From JAGVXH01 sp043810285 (GTDB lineage: Archaea; Nanobdellota; Nanobdellia; Pacearchaeales; GW2011-AR1): DNA of 9,679 nt. The stretch spans positions 1 through 9,679 of the forward strand of contig JBDROH010000001.1 in NCBI GenBank assembly GCA_043810285.1. The letters run 5' to 3'. Within the stretch, counting starts at the first letter, position 1; each line of letters starts with the position of its first letter. A model generated the notes under the pieces. It ran no database searches and was not told the DNA's origin. It was given only the letters and a program-made list of their open reading frames with translations. The position numbers and the translations under genes are program-made. Shown here in pieces: positions 1 through 6,172 of this stretch.

Positions 1-62
1 ACAAAACATTTTATTCCTTTTAATATGAGTGTTGATTTTTCAATTATCTTGACCCTTTTCAT
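1..62 (-). CDS. 5' fragment of an unidentified protein, running off the left edge
   Basis: Reading leftwards from an ATG at 62-60, an open frame encodes MKRVKIIEKSTLILKGIKCF and then leaves the window. The start is supported by a TATA-like box at 84-93, centred 26-27 bp upstream, the same spacing seen for the other leading genes here, and by a palindrome between the two. Twenty residues are too few to assign a family; they are basic and show no signal peptide or clear motif. It is identical to the fragment starting at 9616. It could be the first codons of a transposase if the repeat is a mobile element, but nothing seen proves that. Confidence 0.4.
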   Translation of the reverse strand, partial: MKRVKIIEKSTLILKGIKCF

Positions 63-65
63 ACT

Positions 66-78
66 TATCTATTAGATA
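66..78. promoter_or_regulatory. Operator-like palindrome in the left repeat arm
   Basis: TATCTA-T-TAGATA has 6-bp inverted arms around one base. It lies between the TATA-like box at 84-93 and the minus-strand ATG at 62-60, where an archaeal repressor would block RNA polymerase. The role is inferred from position and symmetry only. AT-rich palindromes of this size also occur by chance. Confidence 0.3.
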
Positions 79-83
79 GGTTA

Positions 84-93
84 TATTTATAAA
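84..93 (-). promoter_or_regulatory. TATA box for the outward-reading frame, left arm
   Basis: The core TTTATAAATA (read on the minus strand) is centred about 26-27 bp upstream of the ATG at 62-60, matching an archaeal leaderless promoter. ATTTATAAAT is itself palindromic, so inward firing is also possible. Confidence 0.45.
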
Positions 94-195
94 TCTTTTG
101 GAGTAATTTAGAAGTAATTAATCATGTGCGGAGATACTGGATTGAGATTAAGAAAAGTCGACTAACGAATTTAATATTTTATTTAGAAATTAAAA

Positions 196-204
196 CTATA
201 AAAA
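196..204 (+). promoter_or_regulatory. TATA box of the m5C methyltransferase gene
   Basis: CTATAAAAA is centred at 200, 26 bp before the ATG at 226. Transcription would begin at or next to the start codon, giving a leaderless mRNA. No Shine-Dalgarno sequence precedes this ATG, which fits. The stretch 140-195 between the repeat and this box holds no gene I can support. Confidence 0.55.
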
Positions 205-225
205 GCCTCCCAGACAATTTATTAT

Positions 226-1239
226 ATGAGCAAGAAAGAAGACTATTCGCGATATTTGAAAGAGAAGTTCCCTCCGAAAGAAGGATTTGTTAAGAGAATT
301 GAGACCTTGCTTGGCGAGGCTGAAGCTAAAAAATTTTTCGAAATTGCATATACTAAGACTCCGGTTTCTATAAGATGTAATACTTTGAAAATTTCGGTTG
401 AAGAGTTGAAGACTAGATTAGAAAATTATGGTTGGAAGTTGAAGCAACCGTTTGAGAAGTTTCCTGAAGTTATGGTTGTTGAATCTGATTTGGAACCTGG
501 CGAGGTTGGGAAAACTAAGGAGCATTTGTTGGGATATTATTATGTTCAGGAGATTTCGTCTATGTTGCCTATGTTGGTTTTGAGGCCGGAGGTTGGAGAT
601 TTTGTTTTAGATTTGTGTTCTAGTCCGGGGAGTAAAACAACGCAAGCGGCTGCAATGATGGAAAATGGTGGGACGATTATTGCGAATGAGATTAGTCTGG
701 GCAGGATTGGGATTTTAAATTCTAATTTGGAAAGATGTGGAGTTATGAATACAATTGTTACTCGGAAAGAGGGTGTTGCACTTTGTGAGAAATTTTTTAA
801 GAATACTCAATTTAGATTTGATAAGATTTTGGTTGATGCTCCTTGTTCTGGAGAGGGAACATTACGGAAATCTCCGAAGACGTTTCAGATGTGGAATCCT
901 AATATGATTAAGAAAATTGCTGGGACGCAGAAGAGATTGATTGAATCAGCTATTAAGATTCTGAAAATTGGGGGGACGATGGTTTATTCAACTTGCACTT
1001 TGGCACCTGAGGAAAATGAAATGATTGTTGATTATTTGATTAGAAATTTTGATGTGGAGATTGAACAGATTATTTTGCCATTAAAATTTAGGTGTGGGGT
1101 AACTGAATGGGAAGGGAAGGAATTGTCTGGAGAGGTTAAGAAATGTTTAAGGTTGTATCCACAAGATAATGATACCGACGGGTTTTTTGTTGGGAAGATT
1201 CGGAAGGTTAGTAATGGGATTAAGGGGGAAAGAAGATGA
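226..1239 (+). CDS. NOL1/NOP2/Sun family RNA cytosine-5 methyltransferase (tRNA or rRNA)
   Basis: S-adenosylmethionine-dependent enzyme that methylates C5 of cytosine in tRNA or rRNA. A short N-terminal region carries the family signature IRCNTLK (residues 49-55), followed by the Rossmann methyltransferase fold. SAM motif I is VLDLCSSPGSKTTQ (127-140). Motif IV is DAPCSGEGT (204-212), with Cys207 as the product-release cysteine. Motif VI is YSTCTL (254-259), with Cys257 as the catalytic nucleophile. The terminal motif is TDGFFVGKI (317-325). All catalytic parts are present, so the enzyme should be active. At 337 residues it lacks the C-terminal PUA-like RNA-binding domain that many archaeal relatives carry; the next gene, overlapping by ATGA, supplies a PUA-like protein. 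The start is set by a TATA box 26 bp upstream. Which RNA and which cytosine are modified cannot be read from the sequence; archaeal members include tRNA m5C enzymes of the Trm4 type. Confidence 0.93.
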   Translation: MSKKEDYSRYLKEKFPPKEGFVKRIETLLGEAEAKKFFEIAYTKTPVSIRCNTLKISVEELKTRLENYGWKLKQPFEKFPEVMVVESDLEPGEVGKTKEHLLGYYYVQEISSMLPMLVLRPEVGDFVLDLCSSPGSKTTQAAAMMENGGTIIANEISLGRIGILNSNLERCGVMNTIVTRKEGVALCEKFFKNTQFRFDKILVDAPCSGEGTLRKSPKTFQMWNPNMIKKIAGTQKRLIESAIKILKIGGTMVYSTCTLAPEENEMIVDYLIRNFDVEIEQIILPLKFRCGVTEWEGKELSGEVKKCLRLYPQDNDTDGFFVGKIRKVSNGIKGERR

Positions 1240-1769
1240 AAATACAAATTTTAGATAGAGCAAAGAAAAAAAAGTTTATTGCCGGGCTTGCAGATTTAGG
1301 GATTAAGAAGATTCCTGAATTATTGATTAGAACTGGGACTGAGCGAATTAGAGCTTATTCGGGGAATTTGTCGACGGAAGAGATTATGGAAATTTGGAGG
1401 CTTTTGCCGATTGAAGGAGTTGGGCTTTACGTCGGGAAGGATATGATTAATCGGAGTGGTGTGCGAGATGTAAGGTTAAGTCTTGATGGTATGCACATTT
1501 GGAAGGAGCAGTTAACTGAAAGGATTTTTATTTTAACGGAAGAGGCTCAAAATGGGCATGATCCTGCTGGTTCACAAGAAAAGGATTGGTTTTCTGGAAA
1601 AGATATTGAATTGGAAAAAGAACAAGTTGGAAAGATTAGTGATGGTTTTGTTTCAGTGAAATCTGTGGATGGAAAAGATTTTGTGGGGATGGGAAAGATT
1701 GGTGATGAAGGGAAAATGTTGTATGGGTTTTTGCCGAAGGAGAGGAGACGGAAGAGTCAAGTTATTTAA
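1236..1769 (+). CDS. PUA-like RNA-binding protein, partner domain of the m5C methyltransferase
   Basis: A 177-residue protein whose ATG overlaps the stop of the methyltransferase (ATGA, 1236-1239), with a G-rich Shine-Dalgarno-like run (1224-1228) 7 nt upstream, so translation is probably coupled. The first ~95 residues contain RIRAYSGNLSTEEI (38-50) and VRLSLDG (79-85), a pattern I recall from the region C-terminal to archaeal NOP2/Sun methyltransferases. The tail (about 127-172) looks like a PUA fold: DGFVSVKS, GMGKIGDEGKML and FLPKERRRK, a conserved-looking G-x-G-K followed by a basic PKERR end. It has no catalytic motif. The likely role is recognising the RNA for its neighbour, as a split version of what is one polypeptide in related archaea. 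The pairing is clear from the sequence; the role is inferred. Residues 103-125 look like a variable linker. Confidence 0.72.
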   Translation: MKIQILDRAKKKKFIAGLADLGIKKIPELLIRTGTERIRAYSGNLSTEEIMEIWRLLPIEGVGLYVGKDMINRSGVRDVRLSLDGMHIWKEQLTERIFILTEEAQNGHDPAGSQEKDWFSGKDIELEKEQVGKISDGFVSVKSVDGKDFVGMGKIGDEGKMLYGFLPKERRRKSQVI

Positions 1770-1793
1770 GAGATTAATCCCAATAAGAAAATC

Positions 1794-1798
1794 TTTTT
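1794..1798 (+). terminator. Short T-tract, possible archaeal terminator after the methyltransferase pair
   Basis: Archaeal termination depends mainly on T-runs in the coding strand. TTTTT lies 25 bp after the stop at 1769, inside the 74-bp gap before the aminopeptidase gene. The run is short and no stable hairpin precedes it, so the call is weak. Confidence 0.2.
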
Positions 1799-1813
1799 GT
1801 TCAATCCCGCAAA

Positions 1814-1822
1814 GTTTAATTA
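1814..1822 (+). promoter_or_regulatory. Weak TATA-like box before methionine aminopeptidase
   Basis: GTTTAATTA is centred at 1818, 26 bp before the ATG at 1844, the same distance used by the clearer boxes in this window. The match to the TATA consensus is poor, and the gene could also be read through from the upstream pair. Confidence 0.25.
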
Positions 1823-1843
1823 GCTTAAAAATTTTAATGTATC

Positions 1844-2746
1844 ATGAAAAAATCAGAACTTGAATCATACATTGAAGCTGGAAAGATTGCTAAAGAAGTT
1901 AAGGAATTTGCTAGGGATATCGTTAAACCTAGGATGAAACTTATTGATATTGCCGAGGCTATTGATGCGAAGATTGATGAACTTGGTGGCGAGTCTGCGT
2001 TTCCTGTTAATTTGTCGTTGAATGAGATTGCGGCACATTATACTCCTACTAAAGATGATGAGACTGTCGCTGAGGGGATTTTGAAAATTGATATTGGTGT
2101 TTGTGTTGATGGCTATATTGCTGATACGGCTTTCTCGATTGATTTGACCGAGGATGGGAAGTTTAAAGGAATGATTGAGTTGAACGAAAAGGTTTTGTCG
2201 AATATAACTGATGTTGTTAAACCTGGTGTTGAGGTTCGTGAGGTTGGTAATATTGCTCAGGAAACTTTAGAAAAATGGAATAAAAATAATAATTCTAGTT
2301 TTGTGATGATTAAGAGTTTGTCGGGGCACTCGCTTGACCAAGATAATATTCACGCAGGGTTGACTATTTCAAATTATCGGAATGATAATCGGGTTGAGTT
2401 GGAAGATGCATTTGCGATTGAACCTTTTGTCACGACAGGTGTTGGAGATATCTACGAAGGTAATGCTGGAGGAATTTATGTTTTGCAATCTAATGAACCT
2501 GTGCGAGATAGAGATGCTCGGGAAGTTTTGAAATTTATTAAGGAGAATTATAAGTCGCGACCGTTTTGTTTGAGATGGTTAGAGAAGCAAGGTTTTAGTA
2601 AGCTAAGATATATTTTGGAGATGTTAGTTAGGAGTGGTATTTTGCACGAGTATCCTATGTTGATTGAGAAGAGCAAGGCACCGGTGAGTCAAGCAGAAAA
2701 TACTTTTATCATTACGGATGGGAATGTTAGATGCACGACTGGATAA
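1844..2746 (+). CDS. map: Methionine aminopeptidase, type II (archaeal)
   Basis: Cytosolic metalloprotease that removes the initiator methionine from new proteins with a small second residue. At 300 residues it matches the usual archaeal length of about 295. The five dinuclear metal ligands can be read: Asp83 and Asp94 in KIDIGVCVDGYIADTA, His162 in SGHSLDQ, Glu193 in AIEPF and Glu285 in QAENT. His65 (AAHYTP) and His170 (NIHAG) fit the substrate-binding histidines. The type II helical insertion is present between His170 and the C-terminus, roughly 225-280 (SRPFCLRWLEKQGFSKLRYIL), which separates it from bacterial type I enzymes. The gene ends 4 bp before the oppositely oriented dnaJ stop codon. 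No Shine-Dalgarno precedes the ATG; a weak TATA-like box at the leaderless distance supports this start. No residue is missing and the enzyme should be functional. Confidence 0.96.
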   Translation: MKKSELESYIEAGKIAKEVKEFARDIVKPRMKLIDIAEAIDAKIDELGGESAFPVNLSLNEIAAHYTPTKDDETVAEGILKIDIGVCVDGYIADTAFSIDLTEDGKFKGMIELNEKVLSNITDVVKPGVEVREVGNIAQETLEKWNKNNNSSFVMIKSLSGHSLDQDNIHAGLTISNYRNDNRVELEDAFAIEPFVTTGVGDIYEGNAGGIYVLQSNEPVRDRDAREVLKFIKENYKSRPFCLRWLEKQGFSKLRYILEMLVRSGILHEYPMLIEKSKAPVSQAENTFIITDGNVRCTTG

Positions 2747-2750
2747 AATT

Positions 2751-3830
2751 TTACTCTTCTAATTTAGCTAATTCTTCAAATAATTTTTTCTGATTCTTAG
2801 TCAGTTTTTTAGGAGTTTTTATTTTTAAATTAATGAATTGGTCACCGATTCTGTATCCATTAACATTTTCAATTCCTTCTTCTTTTAATCGGATTATTGT
2901 TCTTGATTCTGTTCCCGAAGCTATTTTAATCTTTTTTGTTCCTCTCAACGTTGGAATAGAAATCTTACAACCTAACGCTGCCTGAGAAAAGGTTATCTCA
3001 AAATCCATATATACATCGTCGCCATCTCTCTTGAAAACTTTATGGGGCCTTATATGAATCACAATAAATAAATTTCCATTTCTCCCATTTTTGATTGCGT
3101 TTCCTTTTCCTTCAACCTTTATCATTTGGTCATTATCGATTCCTTGAGGAATTTTAATTTTAATTTTAATTTTTTCATGTGCAATTCCTTGACCATTGCA
3201 ATGTTGACATTTATGTTTAGGAATTTCTCCAGCCCCATTACATTCATCACAGGTTATCACCTGACGGAAGATACCAAACGGAGTCCTTCGATTAACTTCG
3301 ATTCTTCCTTCTCCATGACATTTATCGCATCTTTCCAGTTTTTTGTCCTTAGCGCCAGTTCCTCCACAAGATTCACATGAAATATCTTTCCTAATTTCAA
3401 TTTCTTTTTCGCATCCAAACACAGCCTCTTCAAAATCAATTGTTAATCTATATTGTAAATCATCACCGACGTTTACATTATGTGTTCTTCGAGATGAACC
3501 TCCTCCAAAATGACCTTCAAATAAATCTCTGAAAATATCTGAAAGATTATCTCCACCGAAGTTACTAAAGCCTCCAAATCCTGAATCTCCAGAACCTTGA
3601 TTAAAAGCATTATGTCCGACAGAGTCATATTGTTGTCTTTTTTTCTCGTCGCCTAAAGTAGTATATGCTTCGTTTATCTCTTTAAATTTTTCTTCATATT
3701 TTTCTTTTTTGTCTTCTGAAATTCTGTCGGGATGATATTTTAATGCTAATTTTTTATAAGCTTTTTTTATAGTCTCTTTATCTGCGCCTTTATCGACTCC
3801 AAGAATTTCATAATAATCTTTTTTTGCCAT
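2751..3830 (-). CDS. dnaJ: Chaperone DnaJ (Hsp40, class A J-protein)
   Basis: Co-chaperone that delivers unfolded protein to DnaK and triggers its ATPase. The domain order is classic type A. The J-domain occupies residues 5-70 with the HPD triad at 33-35. A Gly/Phe-rich linker follows (80-111), with an SDIFRDLF motif at 97-104. The zinc-binding region has four CxxCxGxG repeats starting at Cys152, Cys168, Cys194 and Cys208. The C-terminal substrate-binding domains run to residue 359 and include GRNGNLFIVIHIRPHKVFKRDGDDVY. All eight zinc cysteines are present. It is the last gene of the chaperone operon, 38 bp after dnaK, a gap with no Shine-Dalgarno. An AT-rich patch around 3858-3866 could give it a weak promoter of its own. 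The closest resemblance is to bacterial DnaJ, consistent with transfer of the whole Hsp70 set into archaea. Confidence 0.97.
   Translation of the reverse strand: MAKKDYYEILGVDKGADKETIKKAYKKLALKYHPDRISEDKKEKYEEKFKEINEAYTTLGDEKKRQQYDSVGHNAFNQGSGDSGFGGFSNFGGDNLSDIFRDLFEGHFGGGSSRRTHNVNVGDDLQYRLTIDFEEAVFGCEKEIEIRKDISCESCGGTGAKDKKLERCDKCHGEGRIEVNRRTPFGIFRQVITCDECNGAGEIPKHKCQHCNGQGIAHEKIKIKIKIPQGIDNDQMIKVEGKGNAIKNGRNGNLFIVIHIRPHKVFKRDGDDVYMDFEITFSQAALGCKISIPTLRGTKKIKIASGTESRTIIRLKEEGIENVNGYRIGDQFINLKIKTPKKLTKNQKKLFEELAKLEE
2784..2825 (+). terminator. Cluster of T-tracts after methionine aminopeptidase, inside the dnaJ 3' end
   Basis: Three T-runs (2784-2789, 2805-2810 and 2816-2825, the last broken by one A) follow the aminopeptidase stop by 38-79 bp on the + strand. 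With only 4 bp between the converging genes, map transcripts must end inside dnaJ, and U-rich tracts are the usual archaeal signal. They also encode Lys/Asn-rich dnaJ codons on the other strand, so they may be incidental. Confidence 0.3.
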
Positions 3831-3868
3831 AATTCTACTTATCTATTTTTCAAAATGAAAATAAATAT

Positions 3869-5710
3869 CTATTTTTTATCCTCAGCTTTTTCTTCTTCAC
3901 TATCGTCAACTACTTCAGCATCAACTATTTTTTCTTCGGAATTTTCATCTTTTGCTTCTCCTTCTTTTTTTGAAGCTTGTTCTGTTGCGGCTTGCTGATA
4001 CATTTTTACACCTACTTCTTGAGATATTTTTTGAACTTCTTTTAACTTCTTTTCGATTTTTTCCACATCATCTTCAGTCATTAGTTCTTTCAGTTCTTTC
4101 AGTTCTTTTTCGATTTTTTCTAAAGTTTCTTTTTCGATTTTTTTATTGTATTCTTCTAACATTTTCTCAGTAGAATAAATTAGGGATTCTGCATTATTTT
4201 TAATCTCGATTTTTTTTCTTTTTTTCTCATCTTCCTCTTTGAATCTTTCCGCATCCTTAACCATTTTTTCTATCTCTCCCTTGTCTAATCCAGAGCCACC
4301 AGTGATAGTTATTTTTTGTTCTTTTCCAGTTCCTAAATCTTTAGCGGAGACGTTTACAATTCCATTTGCGTCAATATCAAATGTTACTTCTATTTGTGGT
4401 ATACCTCTTGGTGCTGGAGGTATTCCTGATAGGTCGAATCTTCCTAAGGATTTGTTGTCTGCAGCCATTTCTCTTTCTCCTTGTAAAACATTTATGGTCA
4501 CTGCCGGTTGATTATCTGCAGCTGTAGAAAAGACCTGGCTCTTTTTTGTTGGAATAGTTGTATTTTTTTCTATTAATGGAGTTTTAATTCCTCCAAGAGT
4601 TTCAATTCCTAATGTTAATGGTGTAACATCTAATAATAAAATATCTTTCACATCTCCTCCAATAATACCTCCCTGAATAGCTGCACCTAAAGATACAGCC
4701 TCGTCGGGATGAACAGATTTATCCGGAACTAATCCAGTTATCTCTTTTACAATTTCTTGAACCTTCGGTATTCTCGTGCTTCCTCCGACTAAAATAATCT
4801 TATCAATCTTATCCAACTTGGAATCTTTGATTGCCTGTTTTGTAGGTGCTTTAAGTTTCTCGAAGATAGGTGCACAAATTTCTTCAAATTTAGCTCGTGT
4901 TAATTCGATATCTAAATGTTTTGGTCCAGACTGGGTTGCAGTTACATAAGGTATATTTATCTTTGTAGTTTGCGTTGAGCTTAGTTCTATTTTTGCTTTT
5001 TCAGCTGCATCTTTAAGTCGTTGTAATGCTACTAAATCCTCTCTTAAATCAAATCCGTTTTCTTTTTTGAATTCCTTAGATAAGTATTCAATTATAATTT
5101 CGTCGATATCATCTCCACCAAGTTTACTATCTCCACTAGTAGATTTTACTTCAAATACTCCGTCTCCTAATTCTAGAACAGAAACGTCGAAGGTTCCTCC
5201 GCCAAAATCGAAAACTAGTATTGTGTGTTCGTTTGATTTTTCTAAACCATAAGCTAATGCGGCGGCGGTAGGTTCGTTAATAATTCTTTTAACATCTAAT
5301 CCTGCTATAACTCCTGCATCTTTTGTCGCTTGTCTTTGAGCATCTCCAAAATAAGCTGGAACAGTTATTACCGCTTCCTTAACTTCGTGTCCTAAATATT
5401 CTTCTGCATCTTTTTTTAATTTTCTTAAAATCATTGCAGAGATTTGTTCGGGAGTATATTCTTTACCATCAATTTCTGTTTTTTGCTTTTTACCCATTAA
5501 TCTCTTTATACTTCTAATCGTGTTTTTTGGATTAGCGATAGCTTGTCTCCGGGCAATTTCACCAACTAAAACTTCATCTCCTTTAATTGAGACTACACTA
5601 GGAGTAGTATTGTTCCCCTCGGTATTTGGAATAATTTTTGGTTTTCCTCCTTCAAGTACACTTACCGCTGAGAACGTCGTTCCTAAATCTATTCCAATAA
5701 TTTTACTCAT
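3869..5710 (-). CDS. dnaK: Chaperone DnaK (Hsp70)
   Basis: ATP-driven cytosolic chaperone, 613 residues. The nucleotide-binding domain shows the phosphate loops GIDLGTTFSAV (6-16) and FDFGGGTFDVS (167-177), RIINEPTAAALAYG (142-155) and ILVGGSTRIP (306-315). The interdomain linker is DILLLDVTP (356-364). The substrate-binding domain follows (about 365-475), then a Lys/Glu-rich helical lid (about 478-570) with KEL/KELK heptad-like repeats, and an acidic tail with EEKIVDAEVVDD. Around residues 72-90 the ~24-residue segment found in E. coli-type DnaK is absent, as in Gram-positive and archaeal forms. The ATG lies inside the end of grpE (8-bp overlap) and has GGAG (5718-5721 on the + strand) 7 nt upstream, so the two are translationally coupled. 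It works with the GrpE and DnaJ encoded on either side. Confidence 0.98.
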   Translation of the reverse strand: MSKIIGIDLGTTFSAVSVLEGGKPKIIPNTEGNNTTPSVVSIKGDEVLVGEIARRQAIANPKNTIRSIKRLMGKKQKTEIDGKEYTPEQISAMILRKLKKDAEEYLGHEVKEAVITVPAYFGDAQRQATKDAGVIAGLDVKRIINEPTAAALAYGLEKSNEHTILVFDFGGGTFDVSVLELGDGVFEVKSTSGDSKLGGDDIDEIIIEYLSKEFKKENGFDLREDLVALQRLKDAAEKAKIELSSTQTTKINIPYVTATQSGPKHLDIELTRAKFEEICAPIFEKLKAPTKQAIKDSKLDKIDKIILVGGSTRIPKVQEIVKEITGLVPDKSVHPDEAVSLGAAIQGGIIGGDVKDILLLDVTPLTLGIETLGGIKTPLIEKNTTIPTKKSQVFSTAADNQPAVTINVLQGEREMAADNKSLGRFDLSGIPPAPRGIPQIEVTFDIDANGIVNVSAKDLGTGKEQKITITGGSGLDKGEIEKMVKDAERFKEEDEKKRKKIEIKNNAESLIYSTEKMLEEYNKKIEKETLEKIEKELKELKELMTEDDVEKIEKKLKEVQKISQEVGVKMYQQAATEQASKKEGEAKDENSEEKIVDAEVVDDSEEEKAEDKK

Positions 5711-6140
5711 TTTTTTTCTCCATTATTTTAGTTATTTTGACTTTTGAAGGCCTTATAACTTTATCGTTTAGCGTATAGCCTTTTAAAAGTTCCTCAATTA
5801 TTTTTTCATCTTCTTCTCCTTCTTCTTGAATTAATGCTTCGTGGATTCTTGGATCAAATTTCCCCTCTGCTTTGATTGTCTTTAATCCTTCATTTTCTAA
5901 AATGTTGTATAATTCTGAATAAATCATGTTTATACCTTTGTCGTCTAAATGTTCTAATGCTAATTCAAAATTATCTAAAATTCCCAATAATTTAACAATT
6001 AAACTTTCATTGGCATTTTTTAAAAAATGTGATTTTTCTTTTTCCATTCTCTTTCTGAAATTCTCGAATTCTGCTTGTAATCTTTGCAACTGTTCTACAT
6101 AATCAGTTTCTTTATTTTCTTTTGTCTTTTCTTTTGTCAT
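5703..6140 (-). CDS. grpE: GrpE, nucleotide exchange factor for DnaK
   Basis: Promotes ADP release from DnaK. The 145-residue protein is shorter than E. coli GrpE (197); the difference is mainly a short charged N-terminus. A coiled-coil helix runs from about residue 12 to 60 (EQLQRLQAEFENFRKRMEKEK). The C-terminal beta domain has the family signature GKFDPRIHEAL (93-103) and LLKGYTLNDKVIRPSKVKI (118-136), the face that contacts the DnaK ATPase domain. The stop codon overlaps the dnaK start by 8 bp. A 32-bp gap separates it from cdc48, with no Shine-Dalgarno but with a TATA-like stretch at 6161-6170. The grpE-dnaK-dnaJ part may therefore also be transcribed on its own. Confidence 0.95.
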   Translation of the reverse strand: MTKEKTKENKETDYVEQLQRLQAEFENFRKRMEKEKSHFLKNANESLIVKLLGILDNFELALEHLDDKGINMIYSELYNILENEGLKTIKAEGKFDPRIHEALIQEEGEEDEKIIEELLKGYTLNDKVIRPSKVKITKIMEKKNE

Positions 6141-6160
6141 TTTATTATATTTGTGTTTAG

Positions 6161-6170
6161 TTTAAATTAT
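6161..6170 (-). promoter_or_regulatory. Possible internal TATA box ahead of grpE
   Basis: ATAATTTAAA on the minus strand is centred 25-26 bp upstream of the grpE ATG (6140), within the cdc48-grpE gap. The spacing matches the other promoters here and grpE has no ribosome binding site, both of which fit a leaderless internal transcript. The composition is AT-rich throughout, so chance is a fair alternative. Confidence 0.28.
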
Positions 6171-6172
6171 CT

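Larger units (their letters stand above)
1..139. repeat. Left arm of a perfect 139-bp terminal inverted repeat
   Basis: This stretch is the exact reverse complement of 9539-9677; I matched it base by base and found no mismatch until position 140 against 9538. The arm contains a TATA box, a 13-bp palindrome and the start of a minus-strand reading frame that leaves the window. The repeat reaches the window edge, so its true length is unknown. It may be a multicopy element such as an insertion sequence end, a duplicated gene, or an assembly artefact in which the contig stopped inside a repeat at both ends. The sequence alone does not separate these. Confidence 0.95.

Noticed and set aside
124..165. 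Tiny inward frame MCGDTGLRLRKVD starting inside the left repeat
   Set aside because: Only 13 codons, not preserved past the repeat boundary on the other side, and the TATA box lies about 34 bp away instead of 26.
1..225. tRNA, small RNA or CRISPR in the left non-coding stretch
   Set aside because: No cloverleaf, no C/D box pair with clear spacing and no spaced repeats were seen; apart from the repeat arm and the promoter I find nothing there.
1669..1863. Open frame on the + strand overlapping the PUA gene and the start of map
   Set aside because: Out of frame with two well supported genes, with no motif and no promoter of its own.
4083..4111. Tandem AGTTCTTTC-like repeat
   Set aside because: It encodes the KEL repeat of the DnaK lid helix; simple codon repetition, not a separate repeat element.
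3952..4173. Hydrophobic Leu/Phe-rich frame antisense to dnaK, looking like a membrane protein
   Set aside because: It is the complement of the Lys/Glu-rich DnaK lid codons, which always read as Leu/Phe on the other strand.
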